From assembly GCF_905404315.1 (NCBI RefSeq), contig NC_066312.1, positions 7,241,001-7,305,000 on the forward strand: a DNA stretch of 64,000 nucleotides, written 5' to 3'. Of the stretch, positions 33,700-46,980 are shown piece after piece. Position 1 is the stretch's first letter, and every line of letters starts with the position of its first letter. A model generated the notes under the pieces. That model did not search any database. It saw nothing but the letters and a program-made list of their open reading frames with translations, and was not told where the DNA came from. A program made the translations under genes and the position numbers. This DNA is from Leptidea sinapis. Its lineage: Eukaryota; Arthropoda; Insecta; Lepidoptera; Pieridae.

Positions 33700-35329
33700 T
33701 ACAACTAACACAATAAATGTTTTATTTAAGTAATATTATCTGTGTGTTGTCCATTATAATCTAACAGCATGTATACATGTTTCAGGTACAATTAAAAAAT
33801 AAAACTTTATTCAATCCTGGCACCAATCATTAACACTGGTAAATTCGTTACTAGCATTCAAAAGCATACTGTACGACGGATGCATCAGCCGGTCGACTCC
33901 TTTTTTTGTTTGTGCAAATATTATGTCGAAAATGCATCAGTTGTATCATCGAATAAGATGGCTACTTGCTTTCATTCCTTCTTGCTTGGCTACTTGCTTT
34001 TCTTCAGAAAAAGAATTTCTGTAGGAGTAGTCTCTAAAAACCTATGTATGGGATTTCACATATCAATGGGTATTATCTGTTGACGTGTAGCACGTCTACC
34101 CCGCGCCGCTAAATTGATAAGCAACAGTCTTCTACTTAGTCAGGGACGGATTCGGCCACAGTGTATAAATTTTTTGTTGTATGTAAAGTATTTACCATTG
34201 AATTATCAAATAATGCTTCCTTTATGAAAATAGCAATAGAAATGATCAATAATATATAAACAATGTATATTGTAACTTAGCTTTTGATGTGGCTGCCACA
34301 TTAGTAACACGATTAAACTGAGTGGTAAAATTAAAGTTGTGTCAAATATTAATTGATGCAGTGATAAAAATATCACTGTTATACAATAGCAAAATTTACA
34401 TCTTGCATTGTAAGTTACTGAAGCACATGTTTGTTACAGCAAACAATGATCAAAAAGTAAATATTAGGCAAATGACACATTATTGTTAAGCAGATCGGTA
34501 GCAGATGCGTTTCTTAAAGATATTCTAAAATTATATAAATTATATCTTGACAGTTTTGATATTTTTAACAGCCGGTGTGGATATAAAAAAAATATATGTG
34601 GCATTATAAAAATATGTAAGTATCACATGTTCTAATTATTCATATGGATAATATATGACATTTAAAAATAGATTGTCATAATAGAATCGCACAGACAAGT
34701 CACAAAACTGGTTCTACTAGATTATTTATGTGTCTTCATAGTGCCATTTAATATGTTTAATGATTTGATTAATACAGAAACCTAACAGTTCTACCGCTAT
34801 ATTAACTTTGCCAAGATCATTTGGATAAGAAGATGCGGTTTCCACACCAATCCAAATCTTATTCAATTTCGTACAGCATTCTCAATTAAATTCTTGGAAA
34901 ATGAAAACATGTTAATTTGACTACACTATTATTCTCCTTTAATGAAACATAGACTGAGGTGAACACACGTCTCACTCAGATCCACTCGTTATAATGATTT
35001 AAATCTGTGATAAGTGATAATTAATAATTTGATTAAATATTTCGCTGATTATGTCGATTAATCAATTTTTATTTATCCAAATCATCCAAAGTGTGATAGA
35101 AACCATATAATTAACATTGATAGTTAAAGATCGTTTGTTTAGCTTAGGTACACATAAAAAGCTTGATATTAGGGTACCAAATGAGCTCACTGAAATAAAC
35201 CTGATGAACCATGTAAACTTTTGCGATTCCTAATTTAGATGTAATGAAACAAAAATAATACAAAAAAAAATTTAATAGATGATGTTAATTTAAAAGTGAT
35301 GAAAATCACGTACGTAGGTATACACCTGA
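33700..35329. other. Long AT-rich stretch without recognised feature
   Basis: A first exon of the gamma gene could lie here, but I could not identify one. Confidence 0.45.
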
Positions 35330-35500
35330 AAAAAGTGGTGGTCCATGAGTCATATCGGTTCGGGATAACAGCATCTGGTAATTGATTCGATAAAGTATGC
35401 TATGCAGGCAAGACATTTCTCGCAACATGACGCTGGCGGAATTTTGCCTTTTGACGTCTTCCGGCTACTAGTATCAACCCAAACAACATCTCTGAGTCCG
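35330..35500 (-). mobile_element. Fragment related to the 7.5 kb LINE
   Basis: Shared segments include GGTTCGGGA, GGTAATTGATT and GGCTACTAGTATCAACCC-AA, in the same order as at 7710-7890. Confidence 0.4.
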
Positions 35501-35849
35501 GCTTCTAGTATGTTCTAATGAAATCCTTTTTTTGCTATTCCTAACAGTAGGTTTTGAGAGATTGTGGATGTTCAGGAAACCATTAAAAAGATTGATTCTG
35601 CTTTTGGTGGGATTCAGTGTCTATTTTGTCTGCTACTACACCTAAAATTACGATTGATTTGGTACAGAATTGATTGCCTTTTTCCCATCACTTAATGCAT
35701 GAGATTATTTCAAGTCAACGCTTTTTCTCTCAGCCTGTATTTTTTTCTTAAATAAATTATATATTATGTATTATTCGCTCTATTAATTTATTGTCATGCG
35801 TTGTCCTTGGCGTTCGTTTCAAGAATTGTTCGTTAATATTCATTACTTG

Positions 35850-36840
35850 TAGTATTGCCTCGACTTGAAGAGTTTATATAGTCGAAGTAAACGGCAAACG
35901 GCCTTCGGTTAAACCTGTAGGAATAGGTGTGCAGGCAGGGTTCTGTTTTCCGCCATTTCTTGTTTTTTATATATATTAACAATTTACCGTTTGTGGTAGA
36001 TGATAGCCATGAGATTGCATTATTTGCAAGTGATACTTTACGTATTTTTAAAATGAAGCGATGACATGCAGATAATGGTGACGAGGTAAACAATGCACTA
36101 TCAAAGTTAGCGCGTAATTGAGACGAATAATATGCACATTAACAGTACAAAAAAACCAAAATGTTTACGGTTCATTACACCAAATACAGCGGACGTACAA
36201 ACCAACGTACTTATAAATGAGCAGAGATTGGAACCTGTGGACACTACGATCTTCTTGGGTATCACGTCAGATAAAAAGCTTCAGTGGAGTCGACATATTG
36301 CCCAACTAGCAGATATACTCAGCTCTGCGACATACGCTTTTAGAAAGATTAGAGAGTATACGAATGTTGCTAACACCTGTGGCTAACGTTAGATACTTCA
36401 GTTGTTTTCACAGTATCACGACGTACGGTATTATGGTGTGGGATCATGCTGCTGACATTGATATAGTGTTAGCTCTACAAAAAAATGCTGTTCGTGCTAC
36501 ATATCAGCTTGGTTATTCAAAGAAAATAAAGGAAAATCTCTCAATGAAAAATTTGAATAATAAATATTACGATTGTTGATTTTCAGTACATTTATGAAAA
36601 TTAAATATACGTTCACAAAAAACGTCACCTTTTTGGTCTTAATGGTGATTTTCGTTATTATAATACTAGAAATAAGGGATTGCTTGTAACTAATTCTAGT
36701 TGGCTTCATAAGATAAATAATAGTTGCAAAGGTATACACTTTTACAATAAAGCCCCAGCCACTATTCATGCCTTTTCTATAAACAAATTTAAATGTTTTA
36801 TTAAATCATAATACCCCACAGCTGAATATCTATGTGACCG
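35850..36840 (+). mobile_element. Decayed LINE reverse transcriptase
   Basis: Pieces in order are a degraded LFASDT in place of the catalytic Y/FADD motif, DTTIFLGITSDKKLQWSRHI, TTYGIMVWDHAADIDIVLAL, QKNAVRATYQLGYS, and HFYNKAPATIHAFSINKFK. There are several frameshifts. Confidence 0.75.
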
Positions 36841-37320
36841 GACAGCCTGAGACTAGATTATAATTATTTTATAGAAATAACAATGACAGTGAATGAATTT
36901 GAAAAAAGAAAGGAATCAATTTTGAGAAAAGAAATGCATTTTATAATGTTATAACGTGTTTTTGTTTTGATTAAATTGTTTTTTGTTTCTATTTTGGAAC
37001 ATGACATCGTATTCAATATTTGTAACAACATAGTTACATTATATTAAAGTTATCGAATTCTGATAGCTTTTTGGCAAACACTCTTATCATTGTAGTGACT
37101 TGAGTATAAACATATATTATTGATAAATAAAATTAATGTTATTATAACATAACAAAATTGTAAGCAAGACACGTAGAAAAGTTTAAGAGTTTGATAAGAG
37201 TGGTGTATTGTGGCGTCATAGAGTGAGAATAAAAGCGTTGCTCAAGCTTGCTATGTTTCTGTATAACTCGCGCATTCGAACTATACGGAAGTTATCTTGT
37301 TTTCATTACATAATATTACG
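36841..37320. other. Nothing recognised
   Basis: This is AT-rich sequence upstream of the 37321 candidate; no clear promoter motif was seen. Confidence 0.4.
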
Positions 37321-37662
37321 ATGGAAGTCCTCGGTCCACAGGAAAGCCTTTCTACTTCGCCACCAGACAAGGTATGTTATTAAGGCTTGCGAATTTCTGT
37401 TACATTATACTTTCTATGTTTGTTTATTCATATATATTTTTAAATAGTATAAAACAACGTGATTCTTCCAGGAGTTTTAAATTGATATTTGCACAAATAT
37501 TTTCCTTTTAGTGGAATCGGTTGTATTGGATGAAAACCGCTCTAGTTAGACGAATGACTCTGGGATTGCGCGTTATTCAGAGTTATGACACCTACTTGAG
37601 CACAGAACACTTTTACTCTAACGAGACTCAAGTCTGTCACTCAGATCATCTCGTGTCAATAT
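37321..37662 (+). CDS. Unrecognised two-exon coding stretch
   Basis: An ATG at 37321 opens MEVLGPQESLSTSPPDK, ends at a strong donor (ACAAG|GTATGT, exon 37321-37371), and continues in phase 0 from an acceptor TTTTCCTTTTAG at 37512. The second exon reads WNRLYWMKTALVRRMTLGLR, VIQSYDTYLSTEHFYSNETQ and VCHSDHLVSI, to a possible donor at 37663. The quality of both splice sites and the frame agreement suggest a real gene, but I do not recognise the protein and found no following exon. It could be a 5' end of a small gene or chance. Confidence 0.3.
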
Positions 37663-37979
37663 GTAAATATTTCTGTATGGAGCAATTTTTGTATGTATTT
37701 TTCTAATTACCAAAGATCGAGCTATGTAGGTAAGGTAAAAAATGAATTGAAAATCCAGTCAGTTTTTTGTTATGCAAAATAATATAATGTTTATTTATGA
37801 ACATAATAATTTGTTAATGAAAGTTTATTAATGTAGGAATCATCCCGGTGGTGGGTATTATCGATTGAATAATAAAATTGCGAATTCAAAGAAAATTGTC
37901 AACGATTTGTTAATTAAGGTAATATCTATTTGCACCTGAACATATGTTGTCCAGTAATGGTAACTGATAAAGCGACCCC

Positions 37980-38400
37980 AATTTGTAGCCCAAGGTATTA
38001 AGATCTGAGCTAGAAGGGGTCTTCAGTTCTTCTTAAAACCAGAACGTTAATTTAGTCAAGCTTCTGTAAATCGTGCCTTTGACCGGATGCAGTCTTGCTT
38101 AAAGGCCAAGCTAAATTTCGAATCAACATGTTGCTGAGATGTTTTTCAACAGTATTTAAGACATTCTTTTGACACTTCGGCTATAGTCTTAAACTTCTTT
38201 TTCACATAACTCGAGCTTTGTGACTCCTTAACAGAAACCCTCCACGAAACCATAAGTGACGTAGGATGATGAGCACGTTGCTCTTTTCCAAGTCTTCTCT
38301 CTCTTCAACGCTCTTCAATAGTGAACATTTTTGCATCATTAAATTGAATATTTCCTTAATTTTCATCCACGTTTCGGAGTAGTAGGCATTCTGATCGAGC
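37980..38400 (-). mobile_element. Heavily decayed mariner-like fragment
   Basis: Minus-strand pieces such as VSWRVSVKESQSSSYVKKKF resemble the transposase segment before the second catalytic Asp. Stops and shifts are frequent. Confidence 0.35.
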
Positions 38401-39555
38401 CACTCTCTTTATTTGTAGGGATTTATTGGGCATGTCCTGTACTTCAACGACAAGCATCAAGCTTCATGTCTTCTATTTTATATTATTATTTTATATTTCT
38501 CGCGATATTTTTTATTTTGTTTCCTGTTAGGATCTCAGTTAGTTCTGACATACTATCAGAACAGCAGCTGTGTTGATCTTTCACAGTTTTTGACAGTGGA
38601 TGTGTTCGTGTATTTATCGATAGTACTATACACGAACATACAACTGATTCCTAGCTTTCGAAGTGTCTTAAAAATAAGCTGTGGCTCCATGCCTGATTCT
38701 GTTAAATTTAATACGCCATTCCATTAAGATTTATAACATAATAAACGCGATCTAATTTATATTTAAAAAAATAATAAAAACTCGAAGTTTATTATTGAAA
38801 ATCTTTATAGCAAGACCTTTTAAATACGTTTGCCTTATAATTAATAATGTTAATGATAGTACAAACGTTAAACCATCGAGGTTACGACAATAACAACCAG
38901 TCACTGAACGAGCAAAAAATACAAAGAGCTTTTGCTGTTTTTCTTAGATCAATTCGTGCGTTAATGCGGATATAGTTTTTAATACTATTATTGCAAGAAT
39001 GCCGTCGAAATTTTGCGATACAAGTGTTATTAATTACTTCGTGTGGAATTGATTTCTTTTAATAAATGCAGCCTTTGTTACTCGTAGCTTTAGTTGAAAC
39101 CTGTTTTTTGGTATTACAATTGGCTCAGTTGATAAGGCTCTTAATATGTTTTCGCGTTGAAAATATATTAACTTGCCACATTTATAATATACAAGTAAGC
39201 CAATGTTTCATAAATAAAACGAAACTGATAATTTATCATAACCCTTGTTTGTTTTCTGTGACAAAACTTTCACTCATGCGCAAATTAAGTGTGGAATTAA
39301 CTTTGAAGCTACAACTTTTAAGCCGCGTTGGTATGATTTTGTTCGTGTATTGAATGAGACTGAGCTATTACATCCGGGTATGTAACGCTCGTTCAGATAA
39401 AATGAGTCAAGACAAAATACTGATGAGTAATAAAAACACAACTATAACATAATATGTACCTAAATGTACTTTTTAAAGATAAATATAACCAAAATATCTT
39501 TTTATTTCGTATTATTAACCTTGCCTTGCCTAGCCTTGGTGAAGTTTTCGCATAC
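38401..39555. other. Nothing recognised
   Basis: The short open frames here have no domain or splice support. Confidence 0.45.
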
Positions 39556-39775
39556 TTTGCTTGCGGCGGCGTCGTGTGCCGGGTCGTCTACTTCCCTCAA
39601 ATATGTGCGAAAGGAACGATGGCTGGTCCATTCTTTAACTCGTGCGCTGCTTGTGGTGCCAGGTCAAACTGTTATAGTATTTGTTTGCGATTACTAATTA
39701 TGACAGTAATCACGACCATCATGTTCACGAAGCATCCTTACACAAACAATGAATTCAAGCTCTTCAATGTATAAT
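39556..39775 (+). repeat. Direct repeat E, first copy
   Basis: It shares TGCCGGGTCGTCT.C, GGAACGATGGCTGGTCCAT, AATTATGACAGTAAT and CACGAAGCATCCTTACACAA with 43177-43400. Confidence 0.8.
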
Positions 39776-40189
39776 TTTCAATCCGACATTTATAAAATAC
39801 GGTTACTACCGGATTTATATAGAGTTGATAGGAATTAATATTTAATTAAATTTGCTTCCATTGCTTGAATATGTACCTACTACTGTCGCTGGATCTGTCG
39901 TCGATGGTGTCACACCGTCGCTTTGTGACTGTGTGCAAAACAAGAATCACTAAGATTTTATTATCAATAAATTAACTATGATTAATTTTATCTGCATTAT
40001 TGATTGATGTGTGTTGTTGTGCTGTGATGCTGATAATTATTATTACAATGATGAAATATCAATGAAGCAATCTCGATTAAGTACAAGGAGTATTTATTTT
40101 TCTGTTATATATAACAGAATATAAATAGTTTCAGTAATATATTACTGAAACTATTTATAGTAGCGTCATAAAAAAAAACAGAAACTACA

Positions 40190-40365
40190 AAAATACAACA
40201 AAACTCAAAATGTAACAATGAAAACTTCAAAAACAAAGGAGTCCTAAAATGAAAATATCACGACATGTCACGGTAATAAAACTGCAAACCGTACTGACGT
40301 GTCAGGACGAGCGCGGCGGGGTTAAAGAGGTACGGGAGGGGGCTTCACGTGATAATATGGCCGAT
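40190..40365 (-). repeat. Dispersed repeat B, inverted copy
   Basis: This is the inverse of 1600-1800, ending GGGAGGGGGCTTCACGT just before the LEP1 Helitron. Confidence 0.6.
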
Positions 40366-40371
40366 TAGTAA

Positions 40372-40748
40372 TCTATACTAATATTATAAAGCTGCAGTGT
40401 TTGTTGTTTGTTTGTTTGTTTGTTTGTTTGTTTGTTTGTTTGTTTGAACGCGCTAATCTCTGGTACTACTGGTCCGATTTGAATGATTCTTTCAGTGTTG
40501 GGTAGTCCATTTATGCTAGGCTATAGAAGGATATGTTTTTTTTTTCAAAATTAGGGATCCGTAATAAAATTGCTGTTTTGTAACACAAGGTGTAAAATCG
40601 AAAACCTATTTTTGCGTGCGCTGCAAAAACTATTGACAATAGAACAAAATGATGTACAGGCTATAATATAGGCAATATTTTATTACTTATAAAACTATCG
40701 CGTGAATTATACTTTATATGGCAAAACAACGTTTGCCGGGTCAGCTAG
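40372..40748 (+). mobile_element. LEP1-type Helitron
   Basis: It starts TCTATACTAATATTATAAAG after A and ends GGGTCAGCTAG before T. It has a GTTT/TTTG tract of about 45 bases at 40397-40445. It is the same family as 5018-5374 in the opposite orientation. Confidence 0.9.
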
Positions 40749-40784
40749 TTATATCATATAATAAAATAACTATAATATGTATAC

Positions 40785-41190
40785 CTTGGCGTTGCGTAGA
40801 GACGTCGCTTCATTGTGTGTTTTCTACCGCATTTATCACGGGGAGTGTTCTGAAGAGCTGTTTCACCTGATTCTTGCCGCCGAATTCCATCTTCGCACGA
40901 CACGCCAATAGTTAGGATATCATCCCCACCATTTGGATATGTGGCGATCCTCCACTGTGCGGTTTCTAAGGAGTTTTCTTCCACGTACTACAAAGCTGTG
41001 GAATGAACTGCCTTATGCGGTGTTACCGAGACGGTACGACATGGGTACCTTCAAAAAAAGCGCGTACACCTTTCTTAAAGGCCGGCAACGCTCCTGTGAT
41101 TCCTCTGGTGTTGCAAGAGGTTGTGAGCGGCGGTGATCACTTAACACCACCCGTACGCTCGTTTGTCCTCTTTTTCAATAAAAAAACAAG
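40785..41190 (+). mobile_element. CR1 LINE 3' fragment
   Basis: It reads GEC-EEL-, then SSTYYKAVE and FLKGRQRSCDSSGVARGCER in broken frames, through the GGCGGTGATCACTTAACA 3' region. It is the same family as 51165-54465. Confidence 0.85.
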
Positions 41191-42627
41191 TCCCACTGGT
41201 TTCGCGCCCTTCATTAGAATAAAAAGATTATTATTGCAATAATGCAATGAAAAAAAATGGATAAAATTTTTTACGAAAATAATAAACTTAAAAAAAATAC
41301 TTATTTTTTTAAGAGCGCTCTGCGTCTGCTCTTGATTGTGTTTCGACCAAAGTGGACACAAATAATGCTTATTTACTCGCTTATTTGGGTTTATATTTTT
41401 CCTGTCATTTTTCAAGTCATAATCTTAAATCTAGCATGTGTTCTAGACTAATAATATGTATGAGCAAAATTAATTCATGCTTTCTCTTCACATATTTAAC
41501 AAAAAAAAATCGGGTTGAAAAAAATTGTCTCTCTTGTGTAGAGAAATCGTCCACATCGTGTAATTACGAGTATGTCGTCATCTGATGATAACAACTAGTT
41601 AATATTATCTGATATCTGAGTTCAACCGACAGTGGCCCAATAGGTTATCACAGTAATGCGGGCTTTATGTATGAGAGGAGCCTTATCAGGGGCGTAAGGC
41701 AAGTTGCAATCGCTTCGTATATTTCTCATTCACTCACAATAATAAATAGAATGGTTGCATATTCATTTTAGTAAAGGTAAGGTAAGGAAAATAAAGAGGG
41801 GGATTAAATTTAACGTAGTAGATAATTGATTGTTGTATAAGTGATTATTTTAACATTCCTGTAAATCAGTACATTGTTCAATGTGGTGAGTGAATTCAAT
41901 GATTGCTAATATAATCAAAATTAGAAAGAAATGGATTCTGAATGTTTTATGATAGGTGAAAAATAGAATTACAATGATTTCAGCTTAGAAGGCAAAATGC
42001 CTATTTTCAGGCTGTACAAAATGGAAGATTGCATCTGTTTTTTAATCATATTGTGGTTTGTCCTGAACGTAGACCTTCGCTGCGATCTTAAGCTGCCCAC
42101 TATTTATTGCTCAACATTTCAAAGAGCTTTCACGATGCTTCTTCCACAAGACACCCTCTAACGAAAAGCTTTAGCACCTAAGTAACCTAACGATACCTGA
42201 GAGTAAGACACAGCCTTCGACCTCGACATGTCCTAGTGGAATCCATCTCATCATGACACCATCGCGCATGAAAATGACACCGACAGCAGCACAACACACA
42301 TACACACAACCTAAATACCACCGTTTAGTCACTTCACCTTCAATTTCGATGGCGAAGTCATGTTTTACGGCAATGGTTACACGCCTACAGCTTGACTGAG
42401 ACTCGACTCTCGCATGAGACGACATTATGTTGTACGTTTTAAACACACTAGACAGCGCGAACCCGGTTACGCTGAAAAGGCTATTTTGAGATGGAAAAAT
42501 GAGTCATCCGTATATCAGATGATGCCATCTTCGATTTGTGGTATTTCCACAAGAAAAAGCTTGTTAAATCTAAGCTCCTTAAGTATATAGTCTGTATCTA
42601 TGGTCATGAGATAGCTTCACTGACCTC
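41191..42627. other. Unassigned intergenic sequence
   Basis: No recognised coding frame was found. The missing first PAH exon could be here or in 43400-43764. Confidence 0.45.
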
Positions 42628-42925
42628 TACCTACTTTTACCACTGGACTGGCGGCTGTCAAAGTGCTTTTGTGTCTGTTTGATATTCGCCATTTTGCTGC
42701 TGATGGCCATATAGCGAGAGTCTGCGGTACTAAAACTAGTGATGAAAAAAATTGTTTTCTTTATTACGTTGATTGCAAAAATACTTCAGAGTATTGTACG
42801 TTCCTTCACAGCCATTTGTATTATACGTCAAATTTGTTCTCTGGACGCTCGCGAGTGTCGCTTCAAATAGGCACAAAAAATTTGCTATCAAGCATATGGA
42901 ACAGCCTGTCCAATGGTATTTATGC
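42628..42925 (+). mobile_element. MITE, same family as 13968-14313
   Basis: It shares ACCACTGGACTGGCGGCTGT, TTGTACGTTCCTTCACAGCC and CTGGACGCTCGCGAGTG with that element in the opposite orientation. Confidence 0.75.
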
Positions 42926-42984
42926 AAGTCAGTCGGATAGCTATGATTTTAGATCATTGATACATCTGAAAACGTAGAACAAAA

Positions 42985-43160
42985 TGGTTGAAAGAAATGA
43001 AGTTGACAGGTAACCTCTATTTTGATCAATGCACACACACTGATGCAAAATGACATATAAATCGCGAGTTTAAGACGTAGCTTTTCACGCACACTAATGT
43101 GATAAGCCTAGCCTGTTTTCATCGATTGTCTAGCAGCAAGAGGCTCTATCTATACGTACA
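42985..43160 (-). repeat. Repeat D
   Basis: This copy is in the same orientation as 33486-33686 and ends GCAAGAGGCTCTATCTATAC. Confidence 0.7.
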
Positions 43161-43176
43161 AATTATTTAAGAAATT

Positions 43177-43400
43177 CGTGGCGTTAGGTGCCGGGTCGTC
43201 TCCTGCCCTCTATGTGCGAAGGGAACGATGGCTGGTCCATGCGTCGACTTGTGAACGGGTGCTGCTTGTCGTGCCAAGTCGACCTGTAATACTTAATAAG
43301 TCATTGTATTTGTTGGATGCAATTACAAATTATGACAGTAATAACGAGCATCATATTCACGAAGCATCCTTACACAAACAATGAATACAAGCTCTAAAGG
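43177..43400 (+). repeat. Direct repeat E, second copy
   Basis: It is the same order of segments as 39556-39775. It ends about 365 bases before the first recognised PAH exon. Confidence 0.8.
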
Positions 43401-43764
43401 TTGATGCATCCAATATACGATAATTTATATTTATACAGTTTATTCTTTATTACTTTTTATGAAATAATTTATATTATTTAAACACGACTCATATATTGGA
43501 TGCAGCACCTTGCAAACTAATTTATAATGTATTTTACAGCCATTGTAAAATACATTGATACACAATCATTGTAAAAGAGCGGCCGTTGAGTTTTGTTCTT
43601 CTCACGAGCTCAACTCTTTCGAACATATGATTCAGTAATTTAAAAGAAATATTTATATTGACCAGTATATTGACAATCAAAAGCGACTTGATTTCACTAT
43701 TTGGCATTTGTGTATATTCAAATAAATGAATATATTAATATTCATCTTTTAAAAACTTTTACAG

Positions 43765-44068
43765 CCAAAGTTGATGAATGGAGGCAACTACATATTGGAA
43801 GGCCGTGACTCCAGTAAATCAACATGGTTGTTATTTGCTCCCGGAACTCGAGACGAAGCCGGTTCACTTGCCAAGTTCTTGAGCGTTTTCTCGAGACACG
43901 GTGTAAACCTCAGCCATATCGAATCCCGGTCATCTGCTAGACGACCGGGCTACGAGTTTATGGTTGAATGCGAGCATGGGTCCGGAGATTTTGGTGCAGC
44001 GCTTAAGGAGTTGAAGGAAGAATCAGGATACTTGAATATTATTTCACGCAATTACAAGGACAATAGAT
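43765..44068 (+). CDS. Hn: PAH exon: ACT regulatory domain
   Basis: The acceptor is ACTTTTACAG and the donor AGAT|GTAAGC. The exon opens PKLMNGGNYILEGRD and carries the ACT domain, including LSHIESRSSARRPGYEF, and ends RNYKDNR plus one base. Confidence 0.93.
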
Positions 44069-46935
44069 GTAAGCTATCAAATTTCATTTGATCACAAATA
44101 CACACTGACCCACATACACCTCAATATACCTCTCACACATTACTTATCACTAACACACCCCAACACCCACGTACATCTTATTTCTTAGTACACATATTTG
44201 TTAGTAATTAGAATATGTTTGATTGTCTGTCAATAATGTTATATTAATAAGCTATAACAAATGATTGCGAAACTGAAGTGGCAGTGGGCAGAACACATAG
44301 TTCAACGGACAGAAGGCCGTTGGGGCAGTAAAGTCCTCGAATGGCGACCACGTACCGGAAGACGCAATGTTGGTGGGCCCAAAAAATGGACTGACAATCT
44401 GGTCAAGATCGCCGGAATACGTTAGATGAGGGCAGCGCAGGACCGATCGTCGTAAAAATCTTTGGGGGAGGCCTTTGTCCAGCAGTGGACGTCTTCCGGC
44501 TGATGATGATGATGATGGTGAATGAGTAAGCTATGCAAGACTCCACGTCTTCCCACTCAGGCGCTCTAGTGCTTAAAACGAGTCTTCAATCATGAATATT
44601 GATTTTGGTACAAACTTGGTAAAGAAAATTAGCATTATGTATTTGTACCAATCATGTTTTTAAAAAATCTCTTTAAAAATGCTTATAATACTGTTTGCCG
44701 AAGACTTTTCTTTATTCGCTATTTTCGTATTATTGAAATTTACAAAAGAGGTTTAGTTTGATTAGGATGATTTGAATGAAACATTGTACTAAGGTTGTTT
44801 ACAATGATTAACTCATCTGAGTTCTTATCATCTGGTAATATGTTTATATCGTCTGGGAGACTCAAACCCAATTCTGAACACCACGCGGACGCCGTCCGTC
44901 TGTGTTTTGGAGTGAAGGGCGCCGTAGCTAGTGAAATTACTGGCCAAATGAGACTTAACATCTTATGTCTCAAGGTGACGAGCGCAATTGTAATGCCGCT
45001 CAGAATTTTTGGGTTGTTCAAGAATTGAAGGGCAGGGTGTATCAATTACCATCAGCTGAACGTCCGTCTCATCTCTTATTTTCATTAAAAAAAGTGGTAT
45101 CAAAATAAAATGAAGTCTAAGTTGCTAAATCTATGTAATAAAACTTATTTTTTATAGATAAACTGACTGTGGATTCAATTTTCAGCTGCTGTCCCATGGT
45201 TTCCACGTCGTATACGAGACCTCGACAGGTTCGCCAACCAAATTCTTTCCTATGGCGCTGAATTGGACTCTGACCACCCAGGCTTTACAGACGCGGAATA
45301 CCGAGCAAGAAGAAAGTATTTTGCTGATATTGCTTATCATTATAAGCACGGACAGCCACTGCCCCATGTCGTCTACACCAAAGATGAAATAGCTACGTGG
45401 GGCGCGGTGTTCAGGAAACTTACTGAATTATACCCGACTCATGCCTGCAAAGAGCATAACCATGTGTTTCCCTTACTTATTGAGAACTGTGGATACAGGG
45501 AGGATAACATACCCCAGCTAGAAGATGTTTCTAATTTCCTTAAAGGTAAAGGATTTATTATTACGGGTATTGCACTTAAGAAGATTGTGATTCATCAAAT
45601 GCAAAAGTTTATAAAAACTTTTACAAGAAGGAACTTAGCAGCCAACTTTTTAACACCTGTACGGTATGTACCAAATAGGTGTTAAATAAGATGTTAAAAA
45701 GTGTGGGTTATACAAATGTTATGACTTTTCCTTCAGTTTTAAATCCGCCTAGTTCCATTGAGTAACACTTATAATTATAACACTTATAATTATATACAAA
45801 TAATTATAACATTTAAATCATTATTAATTTCCGCATAATAATTCATAATTCAATAAATTTTCTTTAAATGCTATCACCCGATAAAACTTCATCACGGTGA
45901 GGCTTCTACAAGAGATTGTCTCTAGCCGACTTTGCCCGAGCGTAACATAGCCCTGCTACTCGGATTAGTCTCTTTTAATACCCACAAGATAAAATTGATG
46001 TAGTTTTATTTCAAATAATACAATTGCTATAAAGAACAAAAAAAACCAAGAATATGCCAAATGTTTTACAAATACACACTTTGATTAAGATTGGTTTATT
46101 CGTTCCCGAGTTTATTTGCAGGGCTGCTTGACATTCGCAAAACTTTAGAAATATGATTGTATTAACAGTGTCTTCAGCGATATAGTTAATATTTTGCATA
46201 CTCTCAGTTTATTCTCTGGTATTACTTTATGCCGCACCAAAGAATATGTAATAGTACACGTGGCTGATTTAATTATAAGTAACATACATTAACAAAACTC
46301 AACATGTTTCAGATTGCACCGGCTTTACGCTGCGTCCGGTAGCGGGACTCCTATCATCCCGTGATTTCCTGGCTGGACTCGCGTTCCGTGTCTTCCACAG
46401 CACCCAGTATATCAGACACCACTCCAGACCTCTGTACACACCTGAGCCTGACGTGTGCCATGAACTACTCGGACACGCGCCACTGTTTGCAGATCCAGCG
46501 TTCGCGCAGTTCTCACAAGAGATCGGTCTTGCATCTCTAGGGGCTCCTGATGACTATATTGAAAAGCTTGCGACGGTGAGTGATTACAAAATATTTGAGA
46601 GACCAACAACACTTATGTATTTTATGATAATATCCGGACGACCGAGCCTTGCTCGGATTTTTAGGAATGTACAAAACTTGAACAAAAAAAAAACTAATTG
46701 GACATCTGGATTCGAACCGGGGTCTGCTTTCCGGATCACCCAATGAGCTATTATAGTCTTGTATCTAGTAGCGAAATTTACCTTTGTGTTGTAATGTTAT
46801 TGTAGCTGTTTCTCATTAAAACACGGATAAAACTATCTTTTTTTAAATTGAAACCTAGCTAGATCGATTTCTCGCCCCCGAAACTACCTCTATACTAAAT
46901 TTTATTAAAATCGTTGGAGCCGTTTCCGAGATTCA

Positions 46936-46980
<45 letters not shown>

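Noticed and set aside
40400..40446. GTTT repeats as a CRISPR-like or satellite array
   Set aside because: It is the simple TTTG tract internal to LEP1 Helitrons.
42171..42446. Minus-strand 91-codon frame
   Set aside because: No recognised motif or splice context; probably chance.
45546..45685. Extension of the second PAH exon as coding sequence
   Set aside because: A clear GTAAAG donor at 45546 and the conserved join to DCTGFTLRP show it is intron.
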